Notes under the pieces: model-generated
What the model saw: the letters and a program-made list of their open reading frames with translations, nothing else
Databases searched by the model: none
Told to the model about the DNA's origin: nothing
Position numbers and translations under genes: made by a program
Assembly: GCA_900320365.1 (NCBI GenBank)
Contig: ONSC01000003.1
Span: 1 to 43,703, forward strand
Source of the DNA: an uncultured Bacteroidales bacterium
GTDB lineage: Bacteria; Bacteroidota; Bacteroidia; Bacteroidales; UBA932
DNA length: 43,703 nucleotides
Direction of reading: 5' to 3'
Part shown: one piece after another, positions 7,557 through 15,640 of the stretch
Position numbering within the stretch: position 1 is the first letter of the stretch
How the letters are laid out: every line of letters starts with the position of its first letter

Positions 7557-9023
7557 ATGAGGAAAATCGTTATTTTGATTGGGGCTCTTCTTGTCCTGGC
7601 CGCTTGTGGCTCTGAGAAAGAGCCTGTCGTTAATTACAAATTATGGCTCGATTGGCCGGAGAGGCAGCTTCCGGATTTCTCCACTCTTGGGGAGCCAGAC
7701 ATCACGGGAGTCAAGAACAACTTTGACCTGGTCGACATTGACGAGACACTGAATCATTACGCCCTTCTCCTGGAGACAACCCTGAAAGTAAAGAATGAGG
7801 AGGAATATACCTTTAAAGCGTCTACCGATGACGGTTCCAGGTTTTATATTGACGGTGAACTGCTATATGATAACGATGGAGCCCACGGACCGATCACAAA
7901 GGTTGTCACCAAGAAACTCTCCAAAGGCAGTCATGACCTGAAACTGGAATATTTTGATTGCGACAAGGGTCAGTCCATCAATTTCTTATATTCCACCCCG
8001 ACGATAAACTGGAGGGAGATCAACGACAGACTGCTTGAAGAGGAAGACAAAGCCACGGACAAGGATGATTTCGTGAAACCGCAGATTGATGAGGCGCTCG
8101 CGAGATTCAACGCATGGAAAGGGGATGACCCGGTCATGGCGTTCCCGATTGTGACGGATGTCCACACCTGTGGCCGTTTCACCTACAAGCATATTGGCCA
8201 TGCGGTCAAAGTCGCTGAGGCTTTCGGCTGTGACTTCATTGAGAATTTCGGAGATATCGGCCTGAACGCTTATCCTGCCACGGAGAATTCAGTTTACGCG
8301 AGAGAGATTGTCGACAACGTCAAGACTCAGATGATGAAATATGACGGAGTCTGGCTCTATACCCCCGGCAATCATGACTGGGATGCCGGAGAGGGCAAGT
8401 TCTTCACGGATGAAGACTTGACAGGCTTCTTCCAGAAACCTTGGCAAGACAAGGCGGGGGAAGCCCTCCACTTGACTCCAGGCAAGACATACGGATGGTA
8501 TGATGTGCCTAAGAAAGGTGTCAGGGTGATATTCCTGAACAGCCAGGGCACCGGGACGCAAAACGGCTCCTACTATTATTTCGACGACGATCAGATGGAG
8601 TGGTTAAAGGAGACCTTGGGCAAGACCCCGGTCGCCAAGCCAGTTCTTGTGACAGCGCATTACATGCCTCATCCTTTGGGTCGCTGGACCAATTCCAATC
8701 CAAACGAGGAGACTCTGGCGAGCAACCAGCGGGTGATGGATATCCTCTCAGACTTCGCGTCAAAAGGCACTTTGATAGGATTGGTGACAGGAGACGCTCA
8801 TGTCAATATGTACACGAAAGAGAATGGGGTAAACTATTTCATATCCCAAGGCTACGGCTGGGTGGTTCCAGACCTCATGCTTCCGGGCACGACACACGCC
8901 TTCTTTGACTACAAGACCAACCTGTGCATCGATGTATTCGCCGTCAAACCTTTCAAGAGGGAAGTCCATACGTTCAGGGTAGGAGCAGGCGGAGAGGATT
9001 TTGATTGTTCCTTTGGGTATTGA
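7557..9023 (+). CDS. Lipoprotein with PA14 and metallophosphoesterase domains
   Basis: A 488-residue lipoprotein with lipobox LAAC (Cys17). Residues 35-150 match a PA14 domain (YTFKASTDDGSRFYIDGELL; KLSKGSHDLKLEYF), a carbohydrate-binding beta-barrel. From about residue 185 it is a calcineurin-type metallophosphoesterase with metal-binding motifs in order: TDVHTCG, GDIGLNA, GNHDWD, TAHYMPHP and TGDAHVN. The product should be an envelope phosphatase or phosphodiesterase tethered to a glycan-binding module. The substrate is unknown; nucleotide sugars, teichoic or lipid phosphates, or phosphorylated glycans are possible. It lies 12 bp after the sialidase-like gene, which suggests joint action on glycans. 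The first motif reads DxH as expected. Confidence 0.85.
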   Translation: MRKIVILIGALLVLAACGSEKEPVVNYKLWLDWPERQLPDFSTLGEPDITGVKNNFDLVDIDETLNHYALLLETTLKVKNEEEYTFKASTDDGSRFYIDGELLYDNDGAHGPITKVVTKKLSKGSHDLKLEYFDCDKGQSINFLYSTPTINWREINDRLLEEEDKATDKDDFVKPQIDEALARFNAWKGDDPVMAFPIVTDVHTCGRFTYKHIGHAVKVAEAFGCDFIENFGDIGLNAYPATENSVYAREIVDNVKTQMMKYDGVWLYTPGNHDWDAGEGKFFTDEDLTGFFQKPWQDKAGEALHLTPGKTYGWYDVPKKGVRVIFLNSQGTGTQNGSYYYFDDDQMEWLKETLGKTPVAKPVLVTAHYMPHPLGRWTNSNPNEETLASNQRVMDILSDFASKGTLIGLVTGDAHVNMYTKENGVNYFISQGYGWVVPDLMLPGTTHAFFDYKTNLCIDVFAVKPFKREVHTFRVGAGGEDFDCSFGY

Positions 9024-9050
9024 TTCTTTCCACTTTAGAGAGAAATTCAC

Positions 9051-9058
9051 TAAATTTG
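9051..9058 (+). promoter_or_regulatory. Bacteroidota -7 element TAAATTTG upstream of pyrH
   Basis: Perfect TAnnTTTG, ending 17 bp before the pyrH ATG at 9076. It probably drives the pyrH-frr-aro gene string. It also supports the start at 9076 rather than the in-frame ATT at 9001. Confidence 0.55.
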
Positions 9059-9075
9059 ACAAAATTTGTCTGAAA

Positions 9076-9780
9076 ATGTACAAGAGAGTTCTGCTTAAAC
9101 TGAGTGGAGAGATATTAGGCGGGCCTGAAGGAAAAGGTCTGGAGCCGGAGTATCTTCGTAAATATGCCCGTGAGATCGCCCAGGCGGCCAAAGCGGGACT
9201 TCAGATCGGCGTGGTCAACGGGGGAGGAAACATCTTCCGTGGGCTCCAGGGACTTGATAAGGGGTTCGACAGGGTAGGGGGCGACCGGATGGGTATGCTT
9301 GCGACCGTGATCAACTCTCTGGCTCTCAGTCAGTTCATTGAAGATGAAGGAGTTCATGCTGAAGTTTTCACCGCGACCCCGATGGAGCCTTTTGTCAGGT
9401 ACTACAACAGGGACAATGCAGTTAAGGTGCTTGAGGAAGGCGGAGTGGCGTTGATAGCCGGTGGGACTGGCAATCCGTTTTTCACCACAGACTCCGGTGC
9501 CGCGCTAAGGGCTCTTGAGATTCGCGCGGATGTGATGTTGAAAGGCACGAAAGTTGACGGGGTCTACACCGCCGATCCGAAGAAAGACCCCTCAGCCGTT
9601 AAGTATGAGGACATTACCTTCGAGGAAGCCATGGCAAAGCAGCTCAGGGTCCTTGACCAGACTGCCTATGCCCTTTGCAACGATGGGGATATGCCGATCA
9701 TAGTATTCGACATCAATTCCCCTGGAGCATTGAAGAGGATCCTTGACGGTGAGAAGGTCGGCACATTGGTACATAAATAA
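9076..9780 (+). CDS. pyrH: UMP kinase
   Basis: A 234-residue cytoplasmic enzyme that phosphorylates UMP to UDP in pyrimidine synthesis. It belongs to the amino-acid-kinase fold: LKLSGEILGG at the N-terminus, GGGNIFRG (phosphate site), GGTGNPFFTTDSGAALRA (acceptor site) and TKVDGVYTADPKKDP (nucleotide site). The length equals the usual 230-240. I start at MYKRVLLKLSGE; the frame is open further upstream, but that part would overlap the preceding gene and the promoter. frr follows after 13 bp, an arrangement found in many bacteria. Confidence 0.95.
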   Translation: MYKRVLLKLSGEILGGPEGKGLEPEYLRKYAREIAQAAKAGLQIGVVNGGGNIFRGLQGLDKGFDRVGGDRMGMLATVINSLALSQFIEDEGVHAEVFTATPMEPFVRYYNRDNAVKVLEEGGVALIAGGTGNPFFTTDSGAALRALEIRADVMLKGTKVDGVYTADPKKDPSAVKYEDITFEEAMAKQLRVLDQTAYALCNDGDMPIIVFDINSPGALKRILDGEKVGTLVHK

Positions 9781-9793
9781 AACAGATATAGCG

Positions 9794-10363
9794 ATGTTAT
9801 CAGAGAAAGCCAAAGAGATTCTGAAAGGTGTCGAGGCTAAGATGCAGGACACCGTTGACTTCCTTGAGGAAGACCTCAAGACCTACAGGGTGGGCAAAGC
9901 CAACCCTTCTATTCTCAACAATGTGACCGTGAACTATTACGGCACTGATACCCCTATATCCCAGGTGGCGTCCGTCAGTGTCCCTGATGCGAGGACCATC
10001 ACCATCCAGCCATGGGAAAGAAGCCTTATCGCCGCTATTGAGAAGGCCATCATGGCCGCCAATCTCGGATTCACTCCCCAGAATAATGGCGAGATCATCC
10101 GTTGCCCTATTCCACCGCTCACGGAGGAGAGGCGTAAGGACTTGATCAAGAAGGCGAAGGCCGCTGGCGAAAACGCCAAGGTGGCTGTCAGGAATATCCG
10201 CAGGGAGGGAGTCGATGCTCTTAAGAAGGGCGAGAAGGCCGGAGATTTCTCAGAGGATGTGCAGAAAGAGGGAGAGGATGAGATCCAGAAGGTCACAGAC
10301 GCCAAGGTGAAGTCCGTTGACGCTCTCGTCTCCGCCAAGGAGAAAGAGATCATGACAGTGTGA
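9794..10363 (+). CDS. frr: Ribosome recycling factor
   Basis: A 189-residue factor that splits the post-termination ribosome together with EF-G. Domain I helices flank the smaller domain II, which holds YYGTDTPISQVASVSVPDARTITIQPWE, a typical RRF segment. Also diagnostic are TYRVGKANPSIL near residue 40 and RRKDLIKKAKAAGENAKVAVRNIRR. Length is normal (about 185). The start is MLSEKAKEILKG, 13 bp after pyrH. Its TGA overlaps the GTG start of the prephenate dehydratase gene by 3 bp within GTGA, so the aromatic genes appear translationally coupled to it. Confidence 0.95.
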   Translation: MLSEKAKEILKGVEAKMQDTVDFLEEDLKTYRVGKANPSILNNVTVNYYGTDTPISQVASVSVPDARTITIQPWERSLIAAIEKAIMAANLGFTPQNNGEIIRCPIPPLTEERRKDLIKKAKAAGENAKVAVRNIRREGVDALKKGEKAGDFSEDVQKEGEDEIQKVTDAKVKSVDALVSAKEKEIMTV

Positions 10364-11205
10364 CGACCGTAGCTATCCAAGGTTACCGTGGATGTTTCCA
10401 CGAGCAAGCCGCTCGGGAGTTCTACTCTTCGAGAGGGGTAGACATCAGTATTGTCGAAGGACCTACTTTCGAGAGCCTTTTCGAGGCGATGTCGGAGGGG
10501 AAGGCCAGTGCCGCTGTGATGGCGATTGAGAATACCATTTCCGGAGGATTGCTTCCCAATTTTGAACTGTTGAGGTCCAATCCCTATAAGATAAAGGGAG
10601 AGGTCTATATTCCTATCCATCAGAATCTTATGGCCATTCCAGGTCAAGCCGTGGAGGACATCCGTGAGGTCAGGACCCATTATATGGCTATAAACCAGAC
10701 CAGACGTTACTTTGAGAGGAACTGTCCGTGGATAAAGATGGTTGAGTCAGAGGATACCGCCAAAAGCGCCATCGAGATAGCCCAGCAGGGGCTGAAAGGC
10801 GTCGGCGCTGTGGCCTCAGAACTGGCCGCTGAACAGAATGGGTTGGAGATACTGGCGAAAGGAATCGAGACATATAAGCAGAATTTCACCCGCTTTCTCA
10901 TACTCGACGACTCGATCACCATTCCCAGGAGCATGGCCGATAAGGCATCCCTTTGCTTCACACTTCCTCATAAGCCTGGCTCGCTGGCGCAGGTTCTGAC
11001 GATTCTCTCTTTCTACGATATGAACCTGACGAGAATCCAGTCACTTCCTATCCCCGGGAAAGAGTGGCAATACTTTTTCTACGCCGATATAAGGTTCTCT
11101 TCTTACACCCGTTATCGGCAGGCGCTAAAGGCCGCTAGACCATTAATGGCTGATTTTTACATATTAGGAGAATATAAATCATATTATAAAGCGAACAAAT
11201 CATGA
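10360..11205 (+). CDS. pheA: Prephenate dehydratase
   Basis: A 281-residue enzyme that converts prephenate to phenylpyruvate, the Phe branch of aromatic synthesis. The catalytic domain (1-180) shows AIQGYRGCFHEQAA, AVMAIENTISGGLLPN, ESEDTAKSA and the catalytic TRF motif in NFTRFLIL. An ACT domain from about residue 195 (HKPGSLAQVLTILSFYDMNLTRIQSLP) would bind Phe for feedback inhibition. The usual ESRP motif of this loop reads IQSLP, so inhibition may differ. There is no fused chorismate mutase; that activity sits on the DAHP synthase at the end of the cluster. The start is GTG, overlapping the frr stop. The aminotransferase gene overlaps by 4 bp (ATGA). Confidence 0.93.
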   Translation: MTTVAIQGYRGCFHEQAAREFYSSRGVDISIVEGPTFESLFEAMSEGKASAAVMAIENTISGGLLPNFELLRSNPYKIKGEVYIPIHQNLMAIPGQAVEDIREVRTHYMAINQTRRYFERNCPWIKMVESEDTAKSAIEIAQQGLKGVGAVASELAAEQNGLEILAKGIETYKQNFTRFLILDDSITIPRSMADKASLCFTLPHKPGSLAQVLTILSFYDMNLTRIQSLPIPGKEWQYFFYADIRFSSYTRYRQALKAARPLMADFYILGEYKSYYKANKS

Positions 11206-12398
11206 TTATCCAACCCGCTGAAAGGACCAAGGGAGTCCAGGAGTATTATTTTTCCCGCAAGCAGAAAGACCTAGACGCTGTCTCCGCCGAGAGAGCTGAG
11301 AAAGGTCTTGGTAAACTCATTAACCTTGGGATAGGCGCTCCTGACGGAATGCCTCCTCAGGTGGCTATCGACGCCTTGGCGAAGGTCGCGGCTTTGCCGG
11401 ATAGCCATAGATACCAGAATTATAAAGGTTTACCAGTGTTACGTCAGGCTTTCGCCGATTGGTATGCCCGTTATTATGGCGTAACTCTCAATCCCAATGG
11501 CGGGATTCAGCCACTGGTCGGGTCGAAGGAAGGTATCCTGCTGATCACTCTGGCTTTCGTCAATCCTGGAGATAAGGTCCTTGTCCCGGATCCTGGATAT
11601 CCCACCTATTCGTCCACGGTCCGTCTCGCAGGTGGGCAGATATTGCCTTATAACCTCAAGGCTGAGAACGGTTGGTTCCCTGATTTCGACGAGCTTGAGA
11701 GCATGGATCTCCAGGGTGTCAAGTTGATGTGGGTGAATTATCCGAATATGCCTACCGGAGCTTCCGCCACACCGGAACTCTATCAGAAGTTCGTGGATTT
11801 CGCCAAGAAGCATAATATCCTGTTGGTCAATGATAACCCTTATTCGTTCATATTGACCGATAAGCCTATCTCGATTCTCGCCGCTGAAGGGGCATGGGAC
11901 TGCTGTCTCGAGTTGAATTCCTTGAGCAAGGCCCACAACATGAGTGGTTGGAGAGTCGGTATGGTGGCAGGAGACCCTGAGATGGTCAATGAGATATTGA
12001 AGGTGAAGAGCCAGATGGATTCCGGAATGTTCAAGGCCATGCAGCTTGCCGCTGTCGAGGCTTTGGCAGAGGGAGAGGACTGGTTTGAGAGGCTTAACGC
12101 CGAGTACAGGCGTCGCCGCGTGGTGGCCGGACAGATATTCGAGGCTCTAGGAGTCAAGTATAACCCGAATTCCACCGGTCTTTTCCTTTGGGGAAAAGTT
12201 CCCGGTCAGGCAAGTGAGTCAATGAGTGCGGGAGAGCTGCTCTCCGAGGAGATTCTCCATTCTTGTGGAGTCTTCATGGCACCTGGATATATATTCGGGA
12301 AAAACGGGGAAGGCTACATCCGTATCTCACTATGCGCCCCTGTTCCCACTCTTGAGGAAGGCCTCGCCCGAGTTAAGGAATATTTGGGAAATCGCTGA
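11202..12398 (+). CDS. Class I/II PLP aminotransferase, probably aromatic or prephenate
   Basis: A 398-residue cytoplasmic aminotransferase of fold type I. The PLP-binding lysine lies in NSLSKAHNMSGWRVGM. Also visible are NPGDKVLVPDPGYPTY, the Asn/Asp cofactor contact in VNDNPYSFI, and the C-terminal Arg in GYIRISLCAP. The overall sequence resembles the LL-diaminopimelate/aspartate aminotransferase group. Because it sits between prephenate dehydratase and prephenate dehydrogenase with 4-bp and 6-bp junctions, I infer it transaminates phenylpyruvate and 4-hydroxyphenylpyruvate, or prephenate itself. Gene order alone cannot settle which. Confidence 0.88.
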   Translation: MIIQPAERTKGVQEYYFSRKQKDLDAVSAERAEKGLGKLINLGIGAPDGMPPQVAIDALAKVAALPDSHRYQNYKGLPVLRQAFADWYARYYGVTLNPNGGIQPLVGSKEGILLITLAFVNPGDKVLVPDPGYPTYSSTVRLAGGQILPYNLKAENGWFPDFDELESMDLQGVKLMWVNYPNMPTGASATPELYQKFVDFAKKHNILLVNDNPYSFILTDKPISILAAEGAWDCCLELNSLSKAHNMSGWRVGMVAGDPEMVNEILKVKSQMDSGMFKAMQLAAVEALAEGEDWFERLNAEYRRRRVVAGQIFEALGVKYNPNSTGLFLWGKVPGQASESMSAGELLSEEILHSCGVFMAPGYIFGKNGEGYIRISLCAPVPTLEEGLARVKEYLGNR

Positions 12399-12404
12399 TT
12401 AAAG

Positions 12405-13259
12405 ATGGTTCTAGGAGTTATTGGACTGGGCCTCATAGGGGGCTCAATGGCTATTGACCTTAAAAGGAGAGGCTACGCGCATAAAGTGCTGGGAGTCGAG
12501 TCCGAGCCTGTCAACGCGGAGGCTGCTTTGCGTATCGGCCTCTGCGACGAGGTCGTCTCTTTTGAGGACTGTGTCAGGCGGGCTGATATCATCGTTATCG
12601 CTGTCCCGGTCGGTACCGCCGTCAAGATGCTCCCTCAGGTTCTGGATATATTCTCGGAGGAAGGCAATGACGGAAAGATTGTCATTGACACCTGTTCCAC
12701 CAAGAGCCAGATAGTCAGGGTGGCCCATTATCATCAGATGCGGGGCCGCTTTGTCGCCACGCATCCGATGGCTGGTACTGAGTACTCAGGTCCATGGGCC
12801 GCCATGCCCAACCTTTTCGACGGCAGGGCTTGTATATTCGCCAATTCTGAGGAATCTGATCCCCAGGCTCTCAAGGTGGTTGAGGAGCTGTATGACGCTT
12901 TGAACATGCGTCCGATCTACATGAACGCGGACAACCATGACGTCCACACCGCCTATGTGTCACACATATCCCATGTCACCTCCTTTGCCTTGGCATTGAC
13001 GGTCCTTGAGAAAGAGCAGGACGAGAAGCACATTTTCGACCTTGCCTCCGGAGGTTTCTCCTCCACGGTCCGTCTGGCTAAAAGCTCCTCTGACATGTGG
13101 GTGCCGATCCTGACCCAGAACCGGGACAATGTCCTGCGGGTCATAGACACTTACCTTGAGAAAATGAAAGATTTCCGGGATGCTATCGCTGATTATGATG
13201 AGGCCAGAATCGAGGAGTTGATTCAAGAGGCGAACCGGATTAAGAAGATTATTAGATAG
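12405..13259 (+). CDS. tyrA: Prephenate dehydrogenase
   Basis: A 284-residue enzyme that oxidatively decarboxylates prephenate to 4-hydroxyphenylpyruvate for Tyr. It has an N-terminal Rossmann fold, VIGLGLIGGSMAIDL (GxGxxG), ADIIVIAVPV, and the active-site region THPMAGTEYSGPWAA with the catalytic His. The helical dimerisation domain contains HDVHTAYVSHISHVTSFALA. The length matches monofunctional TyrA. No ACT domain is present, so feedback control by Tyr through such a domain is not expected. It is 6 bp after the aminotransferase and 3 bp before the DAHP synthase gene. Confidence 0.93.
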   Translation: MVLGVIGLGLIGGSMAIDLKRRGYAHKVLGVESEPVNAEAALRIGLCDEVVSFEDCVRRADIIVIAVPVGTAVKMLPQVLDIFSEEGNDGKIVIDTCSTKSQIVRVAHYHQMRGRFVATHPMAGTEYSGPWAAMPNLFDGRACIFANSEESDPQALKVVEELYDALNMRPIYMNADNHDVHTAYVSHISHVTSFALALTVLEKEQDEKHIFDLASGGFSSTVRLAKSSSDMWVPILTQNRDNVLRVIDTYLEKMKDFRDAIADYDEARIEELIQEANRIKKIIR

Positions 13260-13262
13260 TAT

Positions 13263-14354
13263 ATGGAACGAACACTTGACACCGTCCCCGTCTCGCAGTG
13301 GGGATTCTTCGACGAGAGCATTCCCCCAATTGTGATCGCCGGACCTTGCAGCGCCGAGTCTGAGCTGCAGATGATGATGACTGCGAAAGGCTTGCACGAT
13401 TTTGGGATTCATGTGTTCCGGGCTGGAATCTGGAAACCTCGGACCCATCCAGGCTCTTTTGAGGGGGTTGGTGTCCAGGGCTTGAAGTGGCTGCGCAAGG
13501 TTAAGGATGAGTTCGGGATGAAGGTATGTACGGAAGTGGCGAACCAGAAACATGTCTATGAGTGCATGAAATATGGCGTCGACATGGTCTGGATTGGAGC
13601 CCGTACCACAGCTAATCCTTTCCTTGTCCAGGAAATAGCTGAGGCTCTGCAAGATACAGATATTCCTGTATTGGTCAAGAATCCAGTCAATCCGGATCTT
13701 GACCTTTGGATCGGAGCTCTTGAGAGATTAAACCGCTCCGGGATCAAGAAACTTGGTGTGATTCATCGGGGTTTTTCCACAACCCAGAAGATTCCTTATC
13801 GTAACCTTCCCGGCTGGCAGATCGCCGTTGAGTTGCGTACCCGCTATCCCCAGATTCCATTCTTCGCCGACCCGAGTCATATGGGTGGGTCTAGAAAGTA
13901 TCTCAAAGAGCTGTCTCAGAGGGCGATGGACCTTGGATTGGACGGTCTCATGGTCGAGTCGCACTGCGATCCTTCATGTGCGCTCAGCGATGCCGCCCAG
14001 CAACTAGTCCCTGGGGATCTCAAGACTCTTCTCGAGAGCCTTGTCGTCCGTCAGAAGCAGACTAATGACAAGGAATACAACGAGAATATCGAGCAGCTCA
14101 GGGCCCGTATAGACGTTATAGACGAGAATTTGCTTATATCCCTGGCTTCCAGGATGGAGGTTTCCCGCAAGATAGGGGAGTTCAAGAAGGCGCATAACAT
14201 CGCCATTGTCCAGGCCGCTCGTTGGGAGGACTTACTCTCAGACATGATTGCGAAGGGCCGGACTTATGGACTGACGGACAAGTTCATAACTGACGTGTTC
14301 AACGCCATCCACGAGGCATCGGTCGCCGAGCAGAACCGTATCCTGGAAGAATAA
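13263..14354 (+). CDS. Bifunctional DAHP synthase / chorismate mutase
   Basis: A 363-residue fusion catalysing the first step of the shikimate pathway and the chorismate-to-prephenate step. Residues 1-260 are a type I-beta (KDO8P-synthase-like) DAHP synthase: VIAGPCSAESE, FRAGIWKPRTHPGSFEGVG, WIGARTTANPF, LVKNPVNPDLDLW, HRGFSTT, FADPSHMGG and MVESHCDP. Residues 273-363 are an AroQ-type chorismate mutase: NIEQLRARIDVIDENLL, SRKIGEFKKAHNI. The C-terminal mutase often acts as the allosteric domain sensing prephenate in this architecture. It closes the aro cluster. Its TAA lies in the palindrome GAATAAGCTTATTC and is 6 bp from the stop of the convergent recombinase. Confidence 0.95.
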   Translation: MERTLDTVPVSQWGFFDESIPPIVIAGPCSAESELQMMMTAKGLHDFGIHVFRAGIWKPRTHPGSFEGVGVQGLKWLRKVKDEFGMKVCTEVANQKHVYECMKYGVDMVWIGARTTANPFLVQEIAEALQDTDIPVLVKNPVNPDLDLWIGALERLNRSGIKKLGVIHRGFSTTQKIPYRNLPGWQIAVELRTRYPQIPFFADPSHMGGSRKYLKELSQRAMDLGLDGLMVESHCDPSCALSDAAQQLVPGDLKTLLESLVVRQKQTNDKEYNENIEQLRARIDVIDENLLISLASRMEVSRKIGEFKKAHNIAIVQAARWEDLLSDMIAKGRTYGLTDKFITDVFNAIHEASVAEQNRILEE

Positions 14355-14362
14355 GCTTATTC
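14349..14362. other. 14-bp perfect palindrome at two convergent stop codons
   Basis: GAATAAGCTTATTC spans the stop codon of the DAHP synthase gene and ends inside the stop codon of the recombinase. It is too short and lacks the T-tract of a good terminator; it may be an attachment-site remnant or simply convergent stop codons. Confidence 0.5.
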
Positions 14363-15281
14363 ACAAAAGGTTCATCATGTCCTCAACGCAGCGCCGTTTC
14401 TGCTCAAGGCCTGGGTGGACGTAAAGATTTAGGGTCGTGGTGATGTCGGCGTGACCTAGCAAGGAACTTAAAGTCTTGAAGTCGCATTTGCTCTCTATGC
14501 ACCTGGTGGCGAAAGAGTGTCTCAGGCTGTGGACCTTTCTGGCAGGGATTCCGAGTTTGGAAGCTACTCTCTTGAAATGGTTTCTGAATGTCTGCGGATC
14601 CATCGGGCTTCTCGTTCCGGAGACGACATATTGTTCCGGATACGAATCCAGGTATACCTTATTTAATATACGTACGAGGTAATTGGAGATAGGAATTTCT
14701 CTTCTTGAGTCTTCTGTTTTCGGAACGCCAAGCGTCAGTTCCGATTTATGGTTTGAGAGGTCTTGGTGGTAAATCCTGTGGACAGTCCTGCGGATGTGAA
14801 TGACACGCTGCCGGATGTCGACATCTTCCCACTTCAAGGCGCAAACCTCACCGATCCTAAGGCCGCAGCAAAGGCATATAAGCAATCCGATGTTAATCAA
14901 TGACGGATTCTCCGAAAGCCAAGACAGCAGTTGCTTTTCCTCTTCGAGGAGCAGGACTCTAGGGGAGGTCTTTTCTTTCCTCTTCGGGAAGGTTATCTCG
15001 TATCTTCGCTCCGGCATCCAGCCTTGCTTCTCGCAATACCGGATAATCATCTTAAGGACAAGCACAATCCCTTTCACTGTGGAAGGACTGTTTCCCGCAG
15101 CCAATTCCTCATCCGCCAGCTGCTGGACAGACTCAGGGGATATGTCCCCCAAAGTCATGAATCTCGGCTCAAGGTGATGCCTCAAAGTCAGCGAATATGC
15201 CGCCAAAGACGTCGCTTTGACAAATCTCGCCTTGTCGGATTCCCATTGACGGCAAGCTTCTTTGAATGATTTCCTGGACAT
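14361..15281 (-). CDS. Tyrosine recombinase (phage-integrase family)
   Basis: A 306-residue complete recombinase. The N-terminal SAM-like core-binding domain covers about 1-95. The catalytic domain shows all key residues: Arg142 (CCGLRIGEV), a beta-hairpin Lys near 188 (PKTEDSRRE), His251-x-x-Arg254 (HSLRHSFATR), His277 (LLGHADI) and the nucleophile Tyr287 (TLNLYVHP). It could integrate a mobile element or invert DNA segments as the Bacteroides Tsr/Mpi enzymes do. I see no integrated element: it is wedged between the aro cluster and a SusC operon, with only 6 bp between its stop and that of the DAHP synthase. Transcription of its gene and of susC diverges from the 359-bp AT-rich gap. Confidence 0.88.
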   Translation of the reverse strand: MSRKSFKEACRQWESDKARFVKATSLAAYSLTLRHHLEPRFMTLGDISPESVQQLADEELAAGNSPSTVKGIVLVLKMIIRYCEKQGWMPERRYEITFPKRKEKTSPRVLLLEEEKQLLSWLSENPSLINIGLLICLCCGLRIGEVCALKWEDVDIRQRVIHIRRTVHRIYHQDLSNHKSELTLGVPKTEDSRREIPISNYLVRILNKVYLDSYPEQYVVSGTRSPMDPQTFRNHFKRVASKLGIPARKVHSLRHSFATRCIESKCDFKTLSSLLGHADITTTLNLYVHPGLEQKRRCVEDMMNLL

Positions 15282-15640
15282 ACACTATAAAATTTTAAAT
15301 GTTTTACTAAACAAAAATCCATTTTCGGAGTTTTTTTTAATATATTTCAATTTGAAATAAAAATGCAAAAAATTCGAATATTTTTTAACTTAAAAAACTA
15401 AACAACTTCGAGTGCAAGGTAGATAAAACGATTTAAATTCAACTTCCGTCTATTTTTGCATTCATATTGAGGATGTTGCAATATTCCAATTTTATTCTTT
15501 TATTTGTACGTCGGTTTTTGCGTTTTTCGTCCGGGTTAGGGCATATTGTCCCATTCTGGCGCTTCCGCCGGCCGACATAAGTAGTCGAGATTATTCACTA
15601 TTTATTCATCAAATATTAAGTTTAATTAAGGTTTAAGCTT
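15282..15640. promoter_or_regulatory. AT-rich divergent intergenic region between recombinase and susC
   Basis: No gene seen in these 359 bp. The first 180 bp are very AT-rich and hold the 17-bp palindrome TATTTCAATTTGAAATA (15343-15359), an operator candidate. A perfect -7 element TATTTTTG lies at 15451-15458, giving a susC leader of roughly 175 nt. The second half is more GC-rich and carries GTCGG (15511) and CCGAC (15572) as possible arms of a leader structure. Confidence 0.5.
15451..15458 (+). promoter_or_regulatory. Bacteroidota -7 element TATTTTTG upstream of susC operon
   Basis: Perfect TAnnTTTG match followed by CATTC; no strong -33 element seen. The long 5' leader it implies is usual for susC operons controlled after initiation, for example by leader RNAs. 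Confidence 0.4.

Noticed and set aside
14361..15640. Invertible promoter controlled by the recombinase
   Set aside because: I looked for inverted repeats bounding the susC promoter and found only the internal 17-bp palindrome; there is no pair at a suitable distance.
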